This document shows positions 34,639 through 47,300 of a DNA stretch of 64,000 bases, piece by piece (within the stretch, counting starts at the first letter, position 1; the number at the start of each line of letters is the position of its first letter). The stretch comes from Calonectria ilicicola. Taxonomy: Eukaryota > Ascomycota > Sordariomycetes > Hypocreales > Nectriaceae. The DNA is taken from the NCBI GenBank assembly GCA_020809705.1, contig CP085833.1, positions 1,984,001 through 2,048,000 of the forward strand, in the 5' to 3' direction. A model generated the notes under the pieces. That model did no database searches. It was not told the DNA's origin and saw only the letters and a list, made by a program, of their open reading frames with translations. Position numbers and translations under genes: made by a program.

Positions 34639-37600
34639 TCAAGGCTGACTTGTTTCGCGCTCTTCTTGAATTGAAGCCATTGCTACAGCAGTGGCACCGC
34701 CAGTCATGGATGAATGGCTTGGTGGTGGTGCCATTGTGGTAGACTGAACTCCAGTGGTTGCAGGAGTAGAACTGGTTGCCACAGTCCCCTTTCCCTTGGG
34801 GTTCAGGAGTCTTGGCCTCTCAGGAGCGCCCTCGCCATTTGCCACTTGTGCATTTGTTGTTTCGACTGTCATGTTATTGTGTAATGGTGAGGTATGAATT
34901 GGCGAGTTCGATTTCTTACTTTGAGTATCGCCGTTTCCATTATTATTACCACCACGTGAAGAGTTGCGGGGAGAAACACGACCGGTCTGCCTCGTCGTTA
35001 GTTTGAGTCAACATCTAGAGGAATAACATAAAATTGTAACATACCTGCTTCGCCCAGCGGAGGCCACAACTGTTGCACAGATCTCTCTGGCCACTGGGTC
35101 CCCTGCGCCATTCTGGCGTATTTCGTGTGTGGCAGTTGGCACAGTCCCGAATTACATTTCCAACACCCTTTCTTCTCTTACGCTTCTTCTTATTTGAAAG
35201 AAGACCGCCGAGCTCTTCTGCAAGGATTCGATTAACCTTTTCCATTTGACGCAATTCAAATTGCCAGCTGGAGCACTTGGTTGTCCTAAGCTCATCAAAG
35301 ATGTTATCGTCTGAGGCCAGGGCAGCATCCTGTGACCCAAGGGCCAGGGAACCACCTGCTGGCTGTGATGTCTGACCAGTATCGTGATTCCCAGTATCTG
35401 ACCCTGTGGCCGCGTTTGTTGACCTGCCATTGCCGGCCGGGGCAATAGCTCGAGATGAGGTCTTGAGGAGCTTTGTTTGGGCTAAGAGGAACGAGGGCTT
35501 TTCGCCTTCTGAGGCGTCACCGGGGTAAAGCGTGGTCTGAGCCTGCAAGACTTGGCCGCGCCGATTTTGAACTTCATGCTTGCAACTGACTGTTTTCCCT
35601 CGTCGGGCTTTTTCAATCGAACGTCCAAATTCTGCACGGGATTCCCTTCGCATGAGATCTTGAATGCTCGTCCCAACCAGGGTTTCCGGTTGGAGATCGA
35701 GGAGCGATCTTATATTTGATGAGACGTATAAGAATAGACCAGAGGTTGAAAGCTTCGTCCACAACTCGCTATCACCAATTCCGCCATTGGCGTCTAGGTT
35801 TTGGCGGCCCAGGGCGAAGACAGGTCGTTTGCGCCCGACTAGAATGATGCACTTCCGGCCTTTGCCTTGTTCAACAAAGAGCGAGCCATGGCTCTCAAAC
35901 CAGGTATATCCGCTGTGTTTCCTTCGAATTCTGAAAACAATATTGACAGTGCTCCCTGAGGCCGTGTCTTTGAGCTCACGGGTAACAGGGACTATGTCAG
36001 ATGGATGGCAGACAGTCGATAAGGAGTTGCCAACCAGTTCGGCAGGATCATATTCGAGAATTCGCTTGGAAGCGGGGGAAAGGTATAGAAACAGGCCTTT
36101 AAGCGATAGAACATGAACAACATCATCAGTGTTCTCGAGCAGCATCTTTTCCCAACTCTGCTTGTGCCAGTCTGAGGGGTGCCCTTTAGGATTATATTGC
36201 TTGAGAAGAGCTGAGACCTCATCAATGCCGAGCGTCTGACCACTCTCGGGGTCCCAGTTGTTGGAAGATGGCGGAGTCCAGATATACTGACCGATGTCGC
36301 TATGTTTGTAATTTACTTTCATACCATCTGAACCTCCGTGGCTTGAAGCGATGGCGTCAGGGCATTCGACGAGATCAATCTGGAAACCGATAAAATATCT
36401 GATCTCGTCGGTATCCCAAGGGATAGGAATCATAGTCAACAGATTCAGAAAAGGTTTTCCACCTTTTCGGTAGTTGATAAGACTTTGCTGGACCTCCCGG
36501 CCTTCATGAATCATCTTCTTGAGGTTATATACGGCTCCATCATCGACAAACTCGCGTTTGGAACCTGCTTCAACTTTCCCATCTGGGGCTTGCAAAAATC
36601 GACAATTCTGACCAACGATTTCATGACGACTGTAGCCTGTCAGATTTTGAAAGTTGTCAGAGACGTATATGATCGGGCAGTCATTCATGGTGACATCGCA
36701 CACAACAAAAGCACAGGACATGTCGACGGCCCCAAGACTGATTTTGGGATCCTTGCGAGTTGCAACTAACCACAGTGCTTTGAGCATGTCGAAGCCACTC
36801 TTAGAATATATTGTTTTTTCCTTTGTCTCCATTGGAGTGCCGACCTGAGTTGGAGTGGTAGCAACGGAGGTGCCTGAAGCTTGAGTGGCACTGGTAGCAT
36901 GGGAGTTTGCCTGGGGAGATAGGACTGAACCGGATTGACCCGAGATATGACGTGCAAGTGGTGGCATAGCTTGATTAAAGTCGGTGGTCACAGAAGGGTC
37001 CAGAGACAAGGTAGTCGCTAGCTGTGACGCCTCGGTAGAGTTAAGAGTTGGGGGGATAGCGATCATCTCATCATTCGGAACATCGATCATGGGCGCAGTA
37101 GTGGAAGTTGGCGCTGGGGCAGGCGGAGGGGCAGTCGCAGGAGCGTTGGTTGGTGTTACGCTGCTCGGATCATCTTCTGGCACAAGGTCGCCAAAGTCTG
37201 GAGCCACAGTGTTGAGCTGGCTTGGAGAAAATGTCGGAGCCATAGGGTTGGCTGGCGACGGGTAAAGGCCCATCGCCTGAGGGTCACCGGCCATCTGAGA
37301 GCCGACTTGACCGACAGACATATTGGCAAAGGTCGAGGGAATCATAGAACCCATCATGTCTGGTGACATGGTGGGGTAGTCGGCAGGGTTTGGCATGTAA
37401 TGGCCAAGCTGCTCCGGCATTGCAATGTTCGTATTCATTGCTGGAAACCCGGCCGAGATGGATTGGTTAAATTGGTAGGAACCCAGCTCGTCGTTCCCAG
37501 GTCCAAATGTCATCATATCGCTCGGCGCCACGACCGACATCCTTCTTGGGGCGTCTGGGTCAGAACCCATCGCATTTCCATATGCTTGGGGCATGCTGCG

Positions 37601-37795
37601 TCGGCGATATAACTCAGTCTGGTTGCTCTGGACTATGTCGTCGAGAGAGTCCCCAGGTGGGAGGAGGGTTGGATCTGTGGCCATGTGCGGAGACATGACG
37701 TTGGGGTGCTGCTGTAGATGTCGAGCATAGTGTCGTTGGTCCTGAGGTTGTTGCTGCTGGGGCGGCAGCTGCTGAGGAGGGAAGAAACCATCCAT
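34639..37795 (-). CDS. WC-1: White Collar-1 blue-light photoreceptor and GATA transcription factor
   Basis: Two exons (37795-35045 and 34986-34639) around a 58-bp intron give 1,032 residues. The N terminus is Gln/Pro-rich (PPQQLPPQQQQPQDQ). A LOV domain follows at about residues 350-470, with the flavin-binding motif GQNCRFLQ; its adduct-forming cysteine is residue 398. Two further PAS domains follow (VVHVLSLKGLFLYLSPASKRI and LSTSGLFLYVSSNIRSLLDL). Next come a basic stretch (NKKKRKRRKG) and a GATA zinc finger near residues 885-910 (CANC then CNSC). WC-1 pairs with WC-2 to bind light-response elements and controls photoinduction and, in Neurospora, the circadian clock. The intron lies directly after the zinc finger; retention would replace the 116-codon Ser/Asn/Thr-rich tail with nine residues. 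WC-2 and FRQ are not in the window. Confidence 0.95.
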
Positions 37796-40699
37796 AGTGA
37801 CGGCATCTGGCTGGATGGCGTGGCCAGGTGCCCAGGAGTGGAGGGTCTAGGACAGACGGGAGAGAGAGCTAGTCGGTGGACGGCTTGCAAGCTGGGTAGG
37901 TATATGGACAGCTCAACCAGGGGAACATACGAGGTTGTTCAGCCTGTGGCTGGTGGCCATATAAGCTTGGGTGGTGATATAGAAGCACTTGTAGGACAAC
38001 AGCGAGGGGTACAAGTATTGGGGAGAAAGCAAGCGAGTATGGGAAGTCAATATCGAAGTGAGTCGAGGGCCGAGCGGTTTGACTGCTACAGGTCGAAGTC
38101 GAGGTAGGGTGGCGGACCTGGAGGTTGTTGGGGGGCCAGGGCGCCAGGGTAACCGAGAGAAGATGGTGAAGACTAGCAGGTGAAGGAGGGATCGAGGCAA
38201 AGTGCGGACATTGACGGCGAAGCGAGGTAGGCGACACGCGCGGGGGGTTACACGGGAGGCAAAGTGTCGGGGTTTTGGGCCCTGGCGCTGGGGTTTTTGG
38301 TCCCTGGCGGCGCGATGTGTTGCAGAGTGCTGCGGGACGAGGATCGGACGCTTCCAGCGATCGGATTGTGGATAGGATAGGTTCGCGGATCGACTGATGC
38401 AGTGGTAGGTCAAACAGGAAGGCAATAGAGCCTAGCTAGGATGATGGGCGGAAGAGAAAGAAGCCAGGTGGGAGGCATGGAAACCGAGAACATGCGGCCC
38501 AAAATGATAGCAGGCGTGATATTTGACAAAGTGGAGTGTGGAGAGTGTGAGAGCGAGAGAAAGACCAAGACAAGAACCCACCTGCTACCCACGGTGGATG
38601 GCAAATGGTGTGGACTGCAATGTGCTCGACTCTGGCCAAGCGAGTGCAAGATGGTGGTGGTGGTGGTGTGTGGGGCACAGAGAGGTAGGCAAATGCATGC
38701 ACACAGGTAGTTAATGGCTTGGTGGGCGATAGATATGATATGACAGGCCGAGAGCACTGGAGCAGAGTCTTGCGTGCAGCGACACGGGTATGTACAGGTA
38801 CTGTTTCTATACACATCCCCGCGCCAAGGTACTTGCAGCCACTGGGACCCTTCCCGAGCGGGACCGAGCCTGGGTTGGGGCCGGGGCATCACGGTGGGCA
38901 GGGTCAAGGTCAATCAGCGCCCTGAGCTACCTACAGTAGTCTTGTGCCCGTACTGTCCCAACGAGACGGGAGGGAGGGGTGCGCTACTGGCTATCACGAA
39001 TCCGTATTGGGCAGTTTGGCAGCCCCCGAAGCTTTTCGCCGTCTGCACAGACATCCCGACTATGACCAAAAAAAAAAAAAATGGCCTCGCTGATCACTCT
39101 GAGGCCGGACGTCAAGAACAATACCATTCAAAGAGGGGCCAGACCACACCGCCCTGGCATGGTCCCTTCGACTTGGGCAAGGAAAAAGAAAGGAAAGGAA
39201 AAAAGATATGACATAATAGGTCGAAGCGTGCAAACCATTGACCGCCGCCATTCGAGACCACCACCAATCGCAATGACAGCAGCTGACACTACGACCCTAC
39301 TAAACCTCTCGGGTCAGCATCCCGGGTCTTTCATGCACGAGGAGGGGTCCTGTAACAATGACAGGTCAATCCCCTCCCCCTCTTCTGATCCTCATGTCGG
39401 AAAATTTTCCAAACGCCCAAATAGACCTGTCTCCTCAAAGGCATCCCCTCCAGATTGATTGGTGATGGAATCTCAGGGTTCGTGATCACCCCAGGCTGTA
39501 GGAAAAGGAAAAATGGAAGAAGAAAAAAAAAAGAAGAAGAAAAGAGAAGAAGGAAGATCTACCCTATATTTCGGAGATTGCGTATCAGCCCAACGAAAAG
39601 CAATGTGCCTGGTGTAAGACAACGGAGCCTCACTCGCATGCGCTGTCCTATCCCACTGCAGTGCTGTCTCACTCCCGCCCCGGACAGCATTGTACGCCCG
39701 GTCTAATATGTCCATGATCTCCCTGGACTCCTCGAATCCTCCGTTTCACAAAAGGCAGAAAAACGCCACTTCGCATCTCCAAACACGCTGGGACATGCTT
39801 AGATGCCAGATCCACGTTATGTCATCTCGAGCTCCAAGCCTTAGATGTGATGGTTGACCACGTACCCACAAGATGTCAAATCGCTAAACTCCCTTTGCCC
39901 TTGGCCACACTTTAGTAGACTTTGCCCTTGCCTTAGCCCAGAGATGTCCATCTCCGCCCACCTCATTTTAACCTTGTCCACCACTAATGGGTAACCCTAT
40001 GCATAACCCACGAAATAGATAGCCACCGGACCCTCTCTCGGCGCCTTTCTTTTGACAAAGGTATGAGCCACATTGTTCGGCCTCCTTCACAACGGGAACC
40101 ACCCCATGCATTCTGTACCTTTCCCACAGCGTAGTTATCTTGTGCCACTTCGGTATCACTCGTTTTAATTCAATATGCTCGTGTTGGTCAATACGTACGG
40201 CACCGGTTTTTCTTCTACTCGACGCCACCACTAGTTTCTATGGTCAAAAATGAGTCATGCCTCCCTTTGCTTGGCTGATAATCTTTATAGTCTCGTCTCT
40301 CCTGGATTCGGCCGCACGCTGTAGATATTCCTTGAGCCTCAGATCATCCCTTTCGTCTCGTGTCCATACATCCTCTCACTCCTTGGGGTTGACACCCTTG
40401 CTTATCTTTAGGGAAAAGAAAAGAAGAAAGTAAAAAAGAACAAAATAAATCTCCAAGCTCCATGTCTGCCGTAAGGGCTTCATACTTAATCAACCAACTC
40501 TCTTGTTAGTTGGCTGCACACGCTCTTCTTGGTATCATCTGGAATCAGAAGTCGCATGTTCCCAATAAATATCTGAATCATAATCATCCCCGGCCCATTG
40601 TACCCCTACGGCTTCCCAGCAAATAACTTCCCAATCAGGCCCTGGCCTGTTGTTACATACCCGGGCTCTCTTACATTGATCGCGGTCAGTCCTCCGCGC
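37796..40699. other. Upstream region of White Collar-1 and 3' region of importin beta-3
   Basis: A 2.9-kb region without a supportable gene. The first kilobase or so upstream of WC-1 contains several short ATG-started frames on the minus strand (for example 37869-38237 and 38410-38913) that could act as upstream ORFs in a long leader, as is known for WC-1 genes with extended 5' regions. A GGT microsatellite (about 38652-38668) and an A14 run (39068-39081) are present. Confidence 0.5.
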
Positions 40700-43600
40700 C
40701 TAGGAGAAGTATCCCATAATCGTCCGCTGAGAGTCTTGTGAGAACTGCTGTAGAAGGGGCATCGGATCCACATTTGCCGCTGTCAGAAGCGCCTTGGTGG
40801 CTACTGCAACTCGACTAGCCGTCTGTCCCTGAAGGGTTTCGGCTTCAAGGGCCTGGGCAATAAACACAAACACCTTGCCGGCCTGGTTGAGCACGGCGGG
40901 GTGTCGCCTGTAAGGATTTACGTCAGTCATTGATGTACAAATTGGCATATATAAAAAGGTTGAGACTTACTGGTCAATGAGCTCAGCCAGGTATGCGTAT
41001 GCATATGGTGCCGCTTCCTCGTCGTTGGTGACTGGGAGGGTTTCCACCCACTGTGTAATCACAGCTTGTGCATCGCCAACTGTGGTGGCATTGTAGTGAA
41101 GGATCTTGGCAATAGCTGCGCAAGCATTCTCAGTTGCATAAACATTATCCTCGTTGCGAGCATCTGGCACTTGAGTGACTTGGAATAGGAAGGGAATAGA
41201 GCCCCCTAGGAATTGTGCCCAAGGGGCACCGCCTCGGTGAGCAGCAACGCCAATACCATAGGCAGCTGCTTGTCGAATAGCAGGAGAACCGTCTCGGCAT
41301 CCGTCAATGAGCGGCTGGGTGATGTAATTAGCGTATCGAGTGCTCTCAGGACCACAATACTCCAAAACATCGTCCATGATGCACAAGCCCCATTGTCGTT
41401 GGGTAGGGTCGGTGGAAGCGAGGAACCCTTCATATGTCGACATGAGGCGTTCCCAAGCCGGGAGGAAGGCGGCCCCATGATTCTTGAAGATGGCGTGGAA
41501 CGCCTTATTCATGTCTGACAACAGGGTTTGATCATCTTCAATGGCCATGAGAGTCTCCTCAGCCTCGTCCTCAACATCATCCGCAGTAGCACCTTCCTTA
41601 TCCTCAGCTCGCTGAGCAACACGATCCTTATAGTCCTCAATAGCTGAGTGAACAGAGTCAATAAAGCGACTGAGATGATCAGCGGTGAGGCATCCCTTGC
41701 CGACAACCTCTACAGATTCGTAGAAGCACTGGTACATTTCTGCCAATGTGTCAATGGCAGGCTCTGCGGTGAGAACCTCCAGGAGCTTATCCACAGTGGC
41801 GGTCCAGAGGCCAGCAAGCTCGTTAGACTGGGGCCCATAGGCCTTCTTGTAGGAGCTCAAGAGCTGGGGGACGAGTTTGGCCGAAATGTAACGGACAGGA
41901 TCATGGAAGAAGAATGCCAAGCCGGGAAGTGCAATTTTCTCCATAATCTCAGCAACGTATGGTGCAAATGAGCCCTCTAGAACCTGGGCGTAGACAACGA
42001 GAAGCTCTATAGCCATGTGCTTGTCGTCCATAGTGCTCGTGCGAATACCAATCATTTTGCCCTTTAGGGGGACCAGCTCCCATCCTTCCTCGTTCTGCAT
42101 CTGCTCGACCTGATCGTCGTCGTCTAGCAATTGAATATCTGCTTTGGCCATGGCAAGCTCCAACAAAGGCGGCATGACATTGTGGAGGAAAGGAAGGAAA
42201 TCCGAACCGAGAACTCGGCACATACGTCCCCAGCAGTGCATGAGGTACTGAGCCTGGGGGTCATCGGCGTCGGTGATGCTGGTCTGGATGTTGGCTAAGA
42301 GGTTGACAAGGGTCATGGCGTCTTGTCCAAGCCGGTCCTTGCCCACAGCTAGAGCGATGAGGGTTGCGCACTCCATCGCCTTGGCACGCAGAAGGCGATA
42401 CTCCTTTTCACTCTGGTTCTGAAGAACATTTACAAGAAGGGGCATAAGCGTGTCGTAGTACTTGGAGAAGGCGGCCTCAGCAGCATCAGCAATAGTGGCA
42501 ATAGTTGACAAAGCCTGTTCTTGGACATATCGTTTCTCGTGCTGCAGAAGTTGGAAGAGGTGAGAGAGCAGATCATCTAGATAGGGCTCCAAGATCTGTT
42601 TCTCAGCCTCCTCACAGAAATTGACGAGAGCGGCAGCGGCGTGTGACTTGACACGGCCCTCAGGGGAATCGAGAACGGGAATGATGGAGCGAAGAACCCG
42701 GTCATAGTAGTCCGTCTGCATCTTGGGCGCAAAATCGGTGCTCATTTGGCCAAGTGCATTGCACCCGGCCCATCGCACACGGGGATGGGGATCGCGAAGA
42801 GCCGGACCAACCAAATCTAGAACCTGGCTCAGCTCACCAATCATAAGCTCCCTGCAACCCTCAGAGATGGCGGAAATGGCCATCAGCGCCGCATGTCTAT
42901 CCCTCCAGGCCATCGATGTCATCATGCGGGGCAGCCAGTTGAAAGTGGGGGCAAGGATGGTTTGTCCACCAAGCTTGTTCGCGAGTCGGTCCATAGTCTG
43001 TTCGCCAGCAACATGGTTTTGGTCACTCTCGTCTTGATCGAGCTGATATGCCATAAGTTAGCACATTGGGTCAGAAATCCTTCTACCAAGTGTTAGGACG
43101 GACTCACGTCATCCGAGGCCAACCATTCAGCAGCGTCGTCATCATCCTCGCCGAGGTCAGTCATTAGGCTGAGGCACTGGGTGATCATGTCGTTGGTGTA
43201 TGAGGGGTCCTTGCGGCAAAGGGAAGGAGCATAGTCGGCAAAGGTAGCCATGAGTTCCAGGGCGTTTTGGCGGCAAATGTTATCGAGCTCTTTGTCTTGG
43301 ATAACTCCAATGCTAAATTGAACAAGATTGTGGAAAAGTGGCTTGAACATCTTAGGGGCTGACTCGGCTAGGTCGATGAGAGCGACGAGTGCTTTGCTCA
43401 GGTCGTCAGAGTCTTGCGACTCCTTAATTGGAGGAAGAATGTTGAGGACGTCGGGGATCAAGGCATAATATTTAGCTTGTCCTTTTTTGCTAATGGTTCG
43501 GAAGAAAGAGGCAAAGGCTTCCATAGCGGCAAGGCGAACCTATCATTGTAATCAGTGTTGACTGCTCAGTAGACCAAATCTGTGCGAGGAAGTTGTACCA

Positions 43601-44367
43601 TGACCGCCTCGTCCTTGAAACCCTTCTGGAACGCCTGTAGGACAGCCTCTTCATGTTGTTTTTCGATGATGGATGGGGTAGTGGCAAAGACACGGAATGC
43701 ATTTTCTCGCTTCTCGCCCTCGGGGGCCTGGCTGAGCTGAAAGAGAGCACCGAGTAATTCAGACCAAGAATCGCCTGTTGAGCCGAAAAAAAAAATCGGA
43801 GGTTAGCACCATTGGTGGGGAGCTAGCGGGGAACGGCGATACTAGCAAGATGCCAGCATGACAGATGGATTGGAACACGAACCGTTCTCGGTGTATTGAC
43901 GGGCTACTTCGGCGACAGCATCGCTAATCTTGTTGCGGACCAGTCGCTCGGACTCGCTTGCGAGAGTCTCGAGAAGTTTTTGGCGGATAGCAGCAGCCTG
44001 ATCCTTAGCGAGGGAGTAGAAGAGATCGAGGTTCTCGCCCGTCTCGACTTTTCTGGTCTTGGAGGAGATTCGACGGAAAATGACGGCAGCGAAAGATCGA
44101 GTCTGTGTGAGAAAGGGGGGTTAGCTTGGGAGTGTCGCAAGTTACGCGAGCAGTGGGCTGCAGAAGAGGGAGGGAGAGACAAACAGCAGTGTCAGTAGCA
44201 GCACCGATCTGTTCGGCGAGGCCCATCAGTAGGACCTCGGGACGAGTACTTGTCCAGTTGTTTTGCAAGTGCTCCTCAGCTTGAGATCGGGTGCTGTTGT
44301 CGGGGGATTGCAGAGCCTGCAGAAGCTGGGTCAGCTCCGCATGGACTTCTGGCGGAAGCATCGACAT
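40700..44367 (-). CDS. Importin subunit beta-3 (Kap121/Pse1/IPO5 type) with an apparent single-base frameshift
   Basis: Six exons: 44367-44185, 44102-43883, 43775-43599, 43539-43108, 43042-40971 and 40907-40700. The protein starts MLPPEVHAELTQLLQALQSPDN and is a string of HEAT repeats (for example HPRVRWAGCNALGQMSTDFAPKM and EKRYVQEQALSTIATIADAA), with an acidic loop around LGEDDDDAAEWLASDD. This family imports ribosomal proteins and other cargo and dissociates by Ran-GTP. All junctions close in frame except inside exon 3. There the sequence coding SWSELLGALF and that coding LSQAPEGEKREN are in different frames because of one extra T in a TTTT run (43740-43743). Ignoring one base gives 1,096 residues, the family length. 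The first donor (GTTTGT) is non-standard. Either an assembly error or a genuine lesion is possible; the rest of the gene shows no decay. Confidence 0.88.
43740..43743 (-). other. Site of the surplus base in importin beta-3 exon 3
   Basis: Four A on the plus strand (TTTT in the coding strand) separate two well-conserved segments that lie in different reading frames. Three T would restore continuity from GALF to the QLSQ-like continuation. CTTTTCAG also resembles a splice acceptor, but using it with the upstream donor gives the wrong phase and removes conserved residues. Confidence 0.7.
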
Positions 44368-47300
44368 GACTGTGTGAGGGTGCTGGTGGTGCAGTCCACC
44401 AGCAGACGACTTGTGGAGGAAGAGGGCGGGTCACTGTAAGGCTGAGGTGAGGGAGGAAGCCGCCAGAGATTGCGAAGCCGAAGCAAACAAGCAAGCGACG
44501 AGCGGGCTTGGGCTTCTTTCTGCGGAAGGAATTTATTAGGCTTCCAGTATTGGTGTGAAGGAAAAGTCGTGGACGAAGGGTGAATGGAAGGTGGGGGAGG
44601 GGAGGTCACTAGTCGCTGTAAACTTGGTGGGGGGGTACCCCAGGAGCCAACGCAACGCAGCCAAAGAAAAAAAAACAGACGCATGTTTACAAAGGGTCAA
44701 CCAAATCTTTGTTTCGTGTCTACCTACGTTTATCCATATCCCGTTAAGTAAAATCAACGCCACAAATATTATTACATTGTATTCTATGTCATAATTTGGA
44801 TTTTAGCCCCTAGCTAACCTTGCAGCAAAGATCGGGTGTGTAGGACTAAAAATTACAGTTACTCAGGAGACCAGCGGACGCTCCGGTAGGCGGTGGGAGG
44901 AAACGGCACAGCACTGTGAGCCAAAAAAAAAAAAAAAATAAATAAATAAAATGAAGAAAAAAATGAAATGAACCTAAAAACAACATTGACAAGGAAATTC
45001 GAAATTGAACTCGAAGTGTACAAGGGCAAAATCAACGGTTTCGAATTTACACAAAACCACTAATATATATGTTCCCAACACCTCGAAACCATGTTGCTAG
45101 GACCGTTGCCCAGGTTTTGCATGTGCCAATTTTACTCCTTCCTGCTATTTTGGTCGCCTTTAAGCCTGACGTGAAAAAAAGGAAAAAAAAAGATAGTGGA
45201 ACTTTTGTTGCTGGAACAAGGATGTTCCGATGTGCCATTTTCTGTAGTCGGGTGACTAAACACTGTACATCCAACTCGCTGCACAACATGAGCTGCAGGA
45301 CAGTGTATCACGGAATAGTTTTGCATGGGGGCTATGTCTGTTCAAGCTCATAAAAAAAAAAGGCATAATTCTTTGTATTATTCCATGCATTAGTATAAAA
45401 CCAGACTCCTTCACTGTCAAAGGCTGGGTATGAGCCTCACTGTCTGCATCTCACTGTTCTTAGCCTCACGGCATTATCTACTGTTTCCTTCTCGCAAGAG
45501 CAGGCGCCCTTTGAAGCAAAGGCCAGATTCAATACTAATCAAACTAGACTCCTTCTTCTGCAAAACTTTTTTTTTTTTTTTTTAAAAAAAAAAGGGAGGG
45601 GGGAGTGGGAAGAGGGAGATGTTGATTCTTTTTTTTTTTTTTTTTTGGTTGGGCAAATGATGGCTAAACGAAGTGGTCGAATTCCAAATACCGATTGCAT
45701 CCTACCATCTTCGCGACTCTGGTACTTCTGGTGTAAGTGGTAGTTGTGCCCATTGCTATTCCCCCCTCTACCTTTTCTCTTTCCACGATCCAAGAACAAA
45801 AAAGCCCAAATCAATAACCCAGAGGAAACTGATAAATGCCATCTCGATATCATATCAGCGGGGCTATCCTGCTGCAAAGTTGTAGAGGTGAACAGGTGAG
45901 TGTGGCAAACCATGGCCAAGCCAAGGCCAATGAATAATGGTGACTTGAATTTGCCTTTGTTTAATTGAATCTTCATTTAGCTATGTATGCCAAGGATAAC
46001 CATTCTTTTCTGTCCTTTTATGGACGTTCCAGCATCGGATTCAGTGTAAACGAATTGCAATTTACAACTCTAGTACACTCTAATATATTAAATACGATAC
46101 CTCATCACCTATTGCCACCCATCAGTTGATATTTCTTGACCCAAGGTACTTGCTTCATCTCTGGCCTCCATTGCACCATTGCGGCGCCGCAATTGGTGGT
46201 TTCAATCGCATTTCTCATAAATTATTTGGTCAAAATGGTATTCTTCCTTTGAATTCCTAAAAGTTCCCCAGTTATCCCTCGAGAATAATTAATGTGTATC
46301 GTAAATGACGAACGAGGTCGAGGTTCAGAGGGTGAACGATAGAAAATCTCGTTAATATTGGTGTTCCGATTATTGACTACTCGCTTTTTGAATATAATTA
46401 TCAGAAAAGATATTAGGACTATGCCAATTTTGTCAACTTGATCAGCCCTAGTCTCAATTGCTTGGCGCACCCACCGACCATTATGGCAACCTCATGGCCA
46501 TTTCTAAGTCCACCCTCGAGGGAGATAAGAAAATTTTGACTACCTAGCATTATGGCAGGCTATAAATTGAATATATATGGCTTGGATATTCCGCCTGTCC
46601 ACGAATAATCCCATATACAGTTATTTTACCCAGATATGGGAGCATGCATCGTTGCACACATATAACATGTCAAGTGAAATGTTCAGAAGGACCTCAAATG
46701 ATGACTTCCATCGCCAGACTTCGAACTCTCCTACTAGATAGAACGGCGAGTGGAACTTAATAGGGAAGAGGGATTGATATGAACATCGATCACCTTTCCT
46801 CAGTCAAATGGAGTTGGAACGCGTTGTATCTGACCTGAGGGGATGAAAAAGAGCTTATCTTCCATGATTTATTTTTGTATTTTTGCAAGTAGTGGTGGAG
46901 TTCTCTCTTTGGATGGAAATTAATTACGCCGCTTCATAATAAGCCGAAGTAATTTGATCACCAACGCCGGAAAGACGAATGCTTAGAGGATCAAGTAAAG
47001 AAGTCGAGTGCATTTGATTCTATCTGAATACGCACTTTAAGTGTAGTTCGCCCGACTTACTTCTTTCTGGTGGGGAAATTGCTATTCGAATTTTCACATG
47101 CATTGGTTGTATGATCACTGATTTCATTCTCGCCCGCAGTTGAATCCAAGAAACCTTATTTGGTTCATCAGTGATTGGCTCATTCATGTGTGTGATGGGT
47201 TATCCACACCCTTGTTTGTGAGCTAGGGACATCCCCTGTTCTCACGACTTCTAGCTCCAGCCTCCAATCCATAGGCGGGGGCCGAATACTGTAGCAGGTC

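Noticed and set aside
43738..43882. Longer intron in importin beta-3 ending at CTTTTCAG
   Set aside because: The upstream donor leaves phase 1, and this acceptor would give the wrong frame. It would also delete the conserved GDSWSELLGAL segment.
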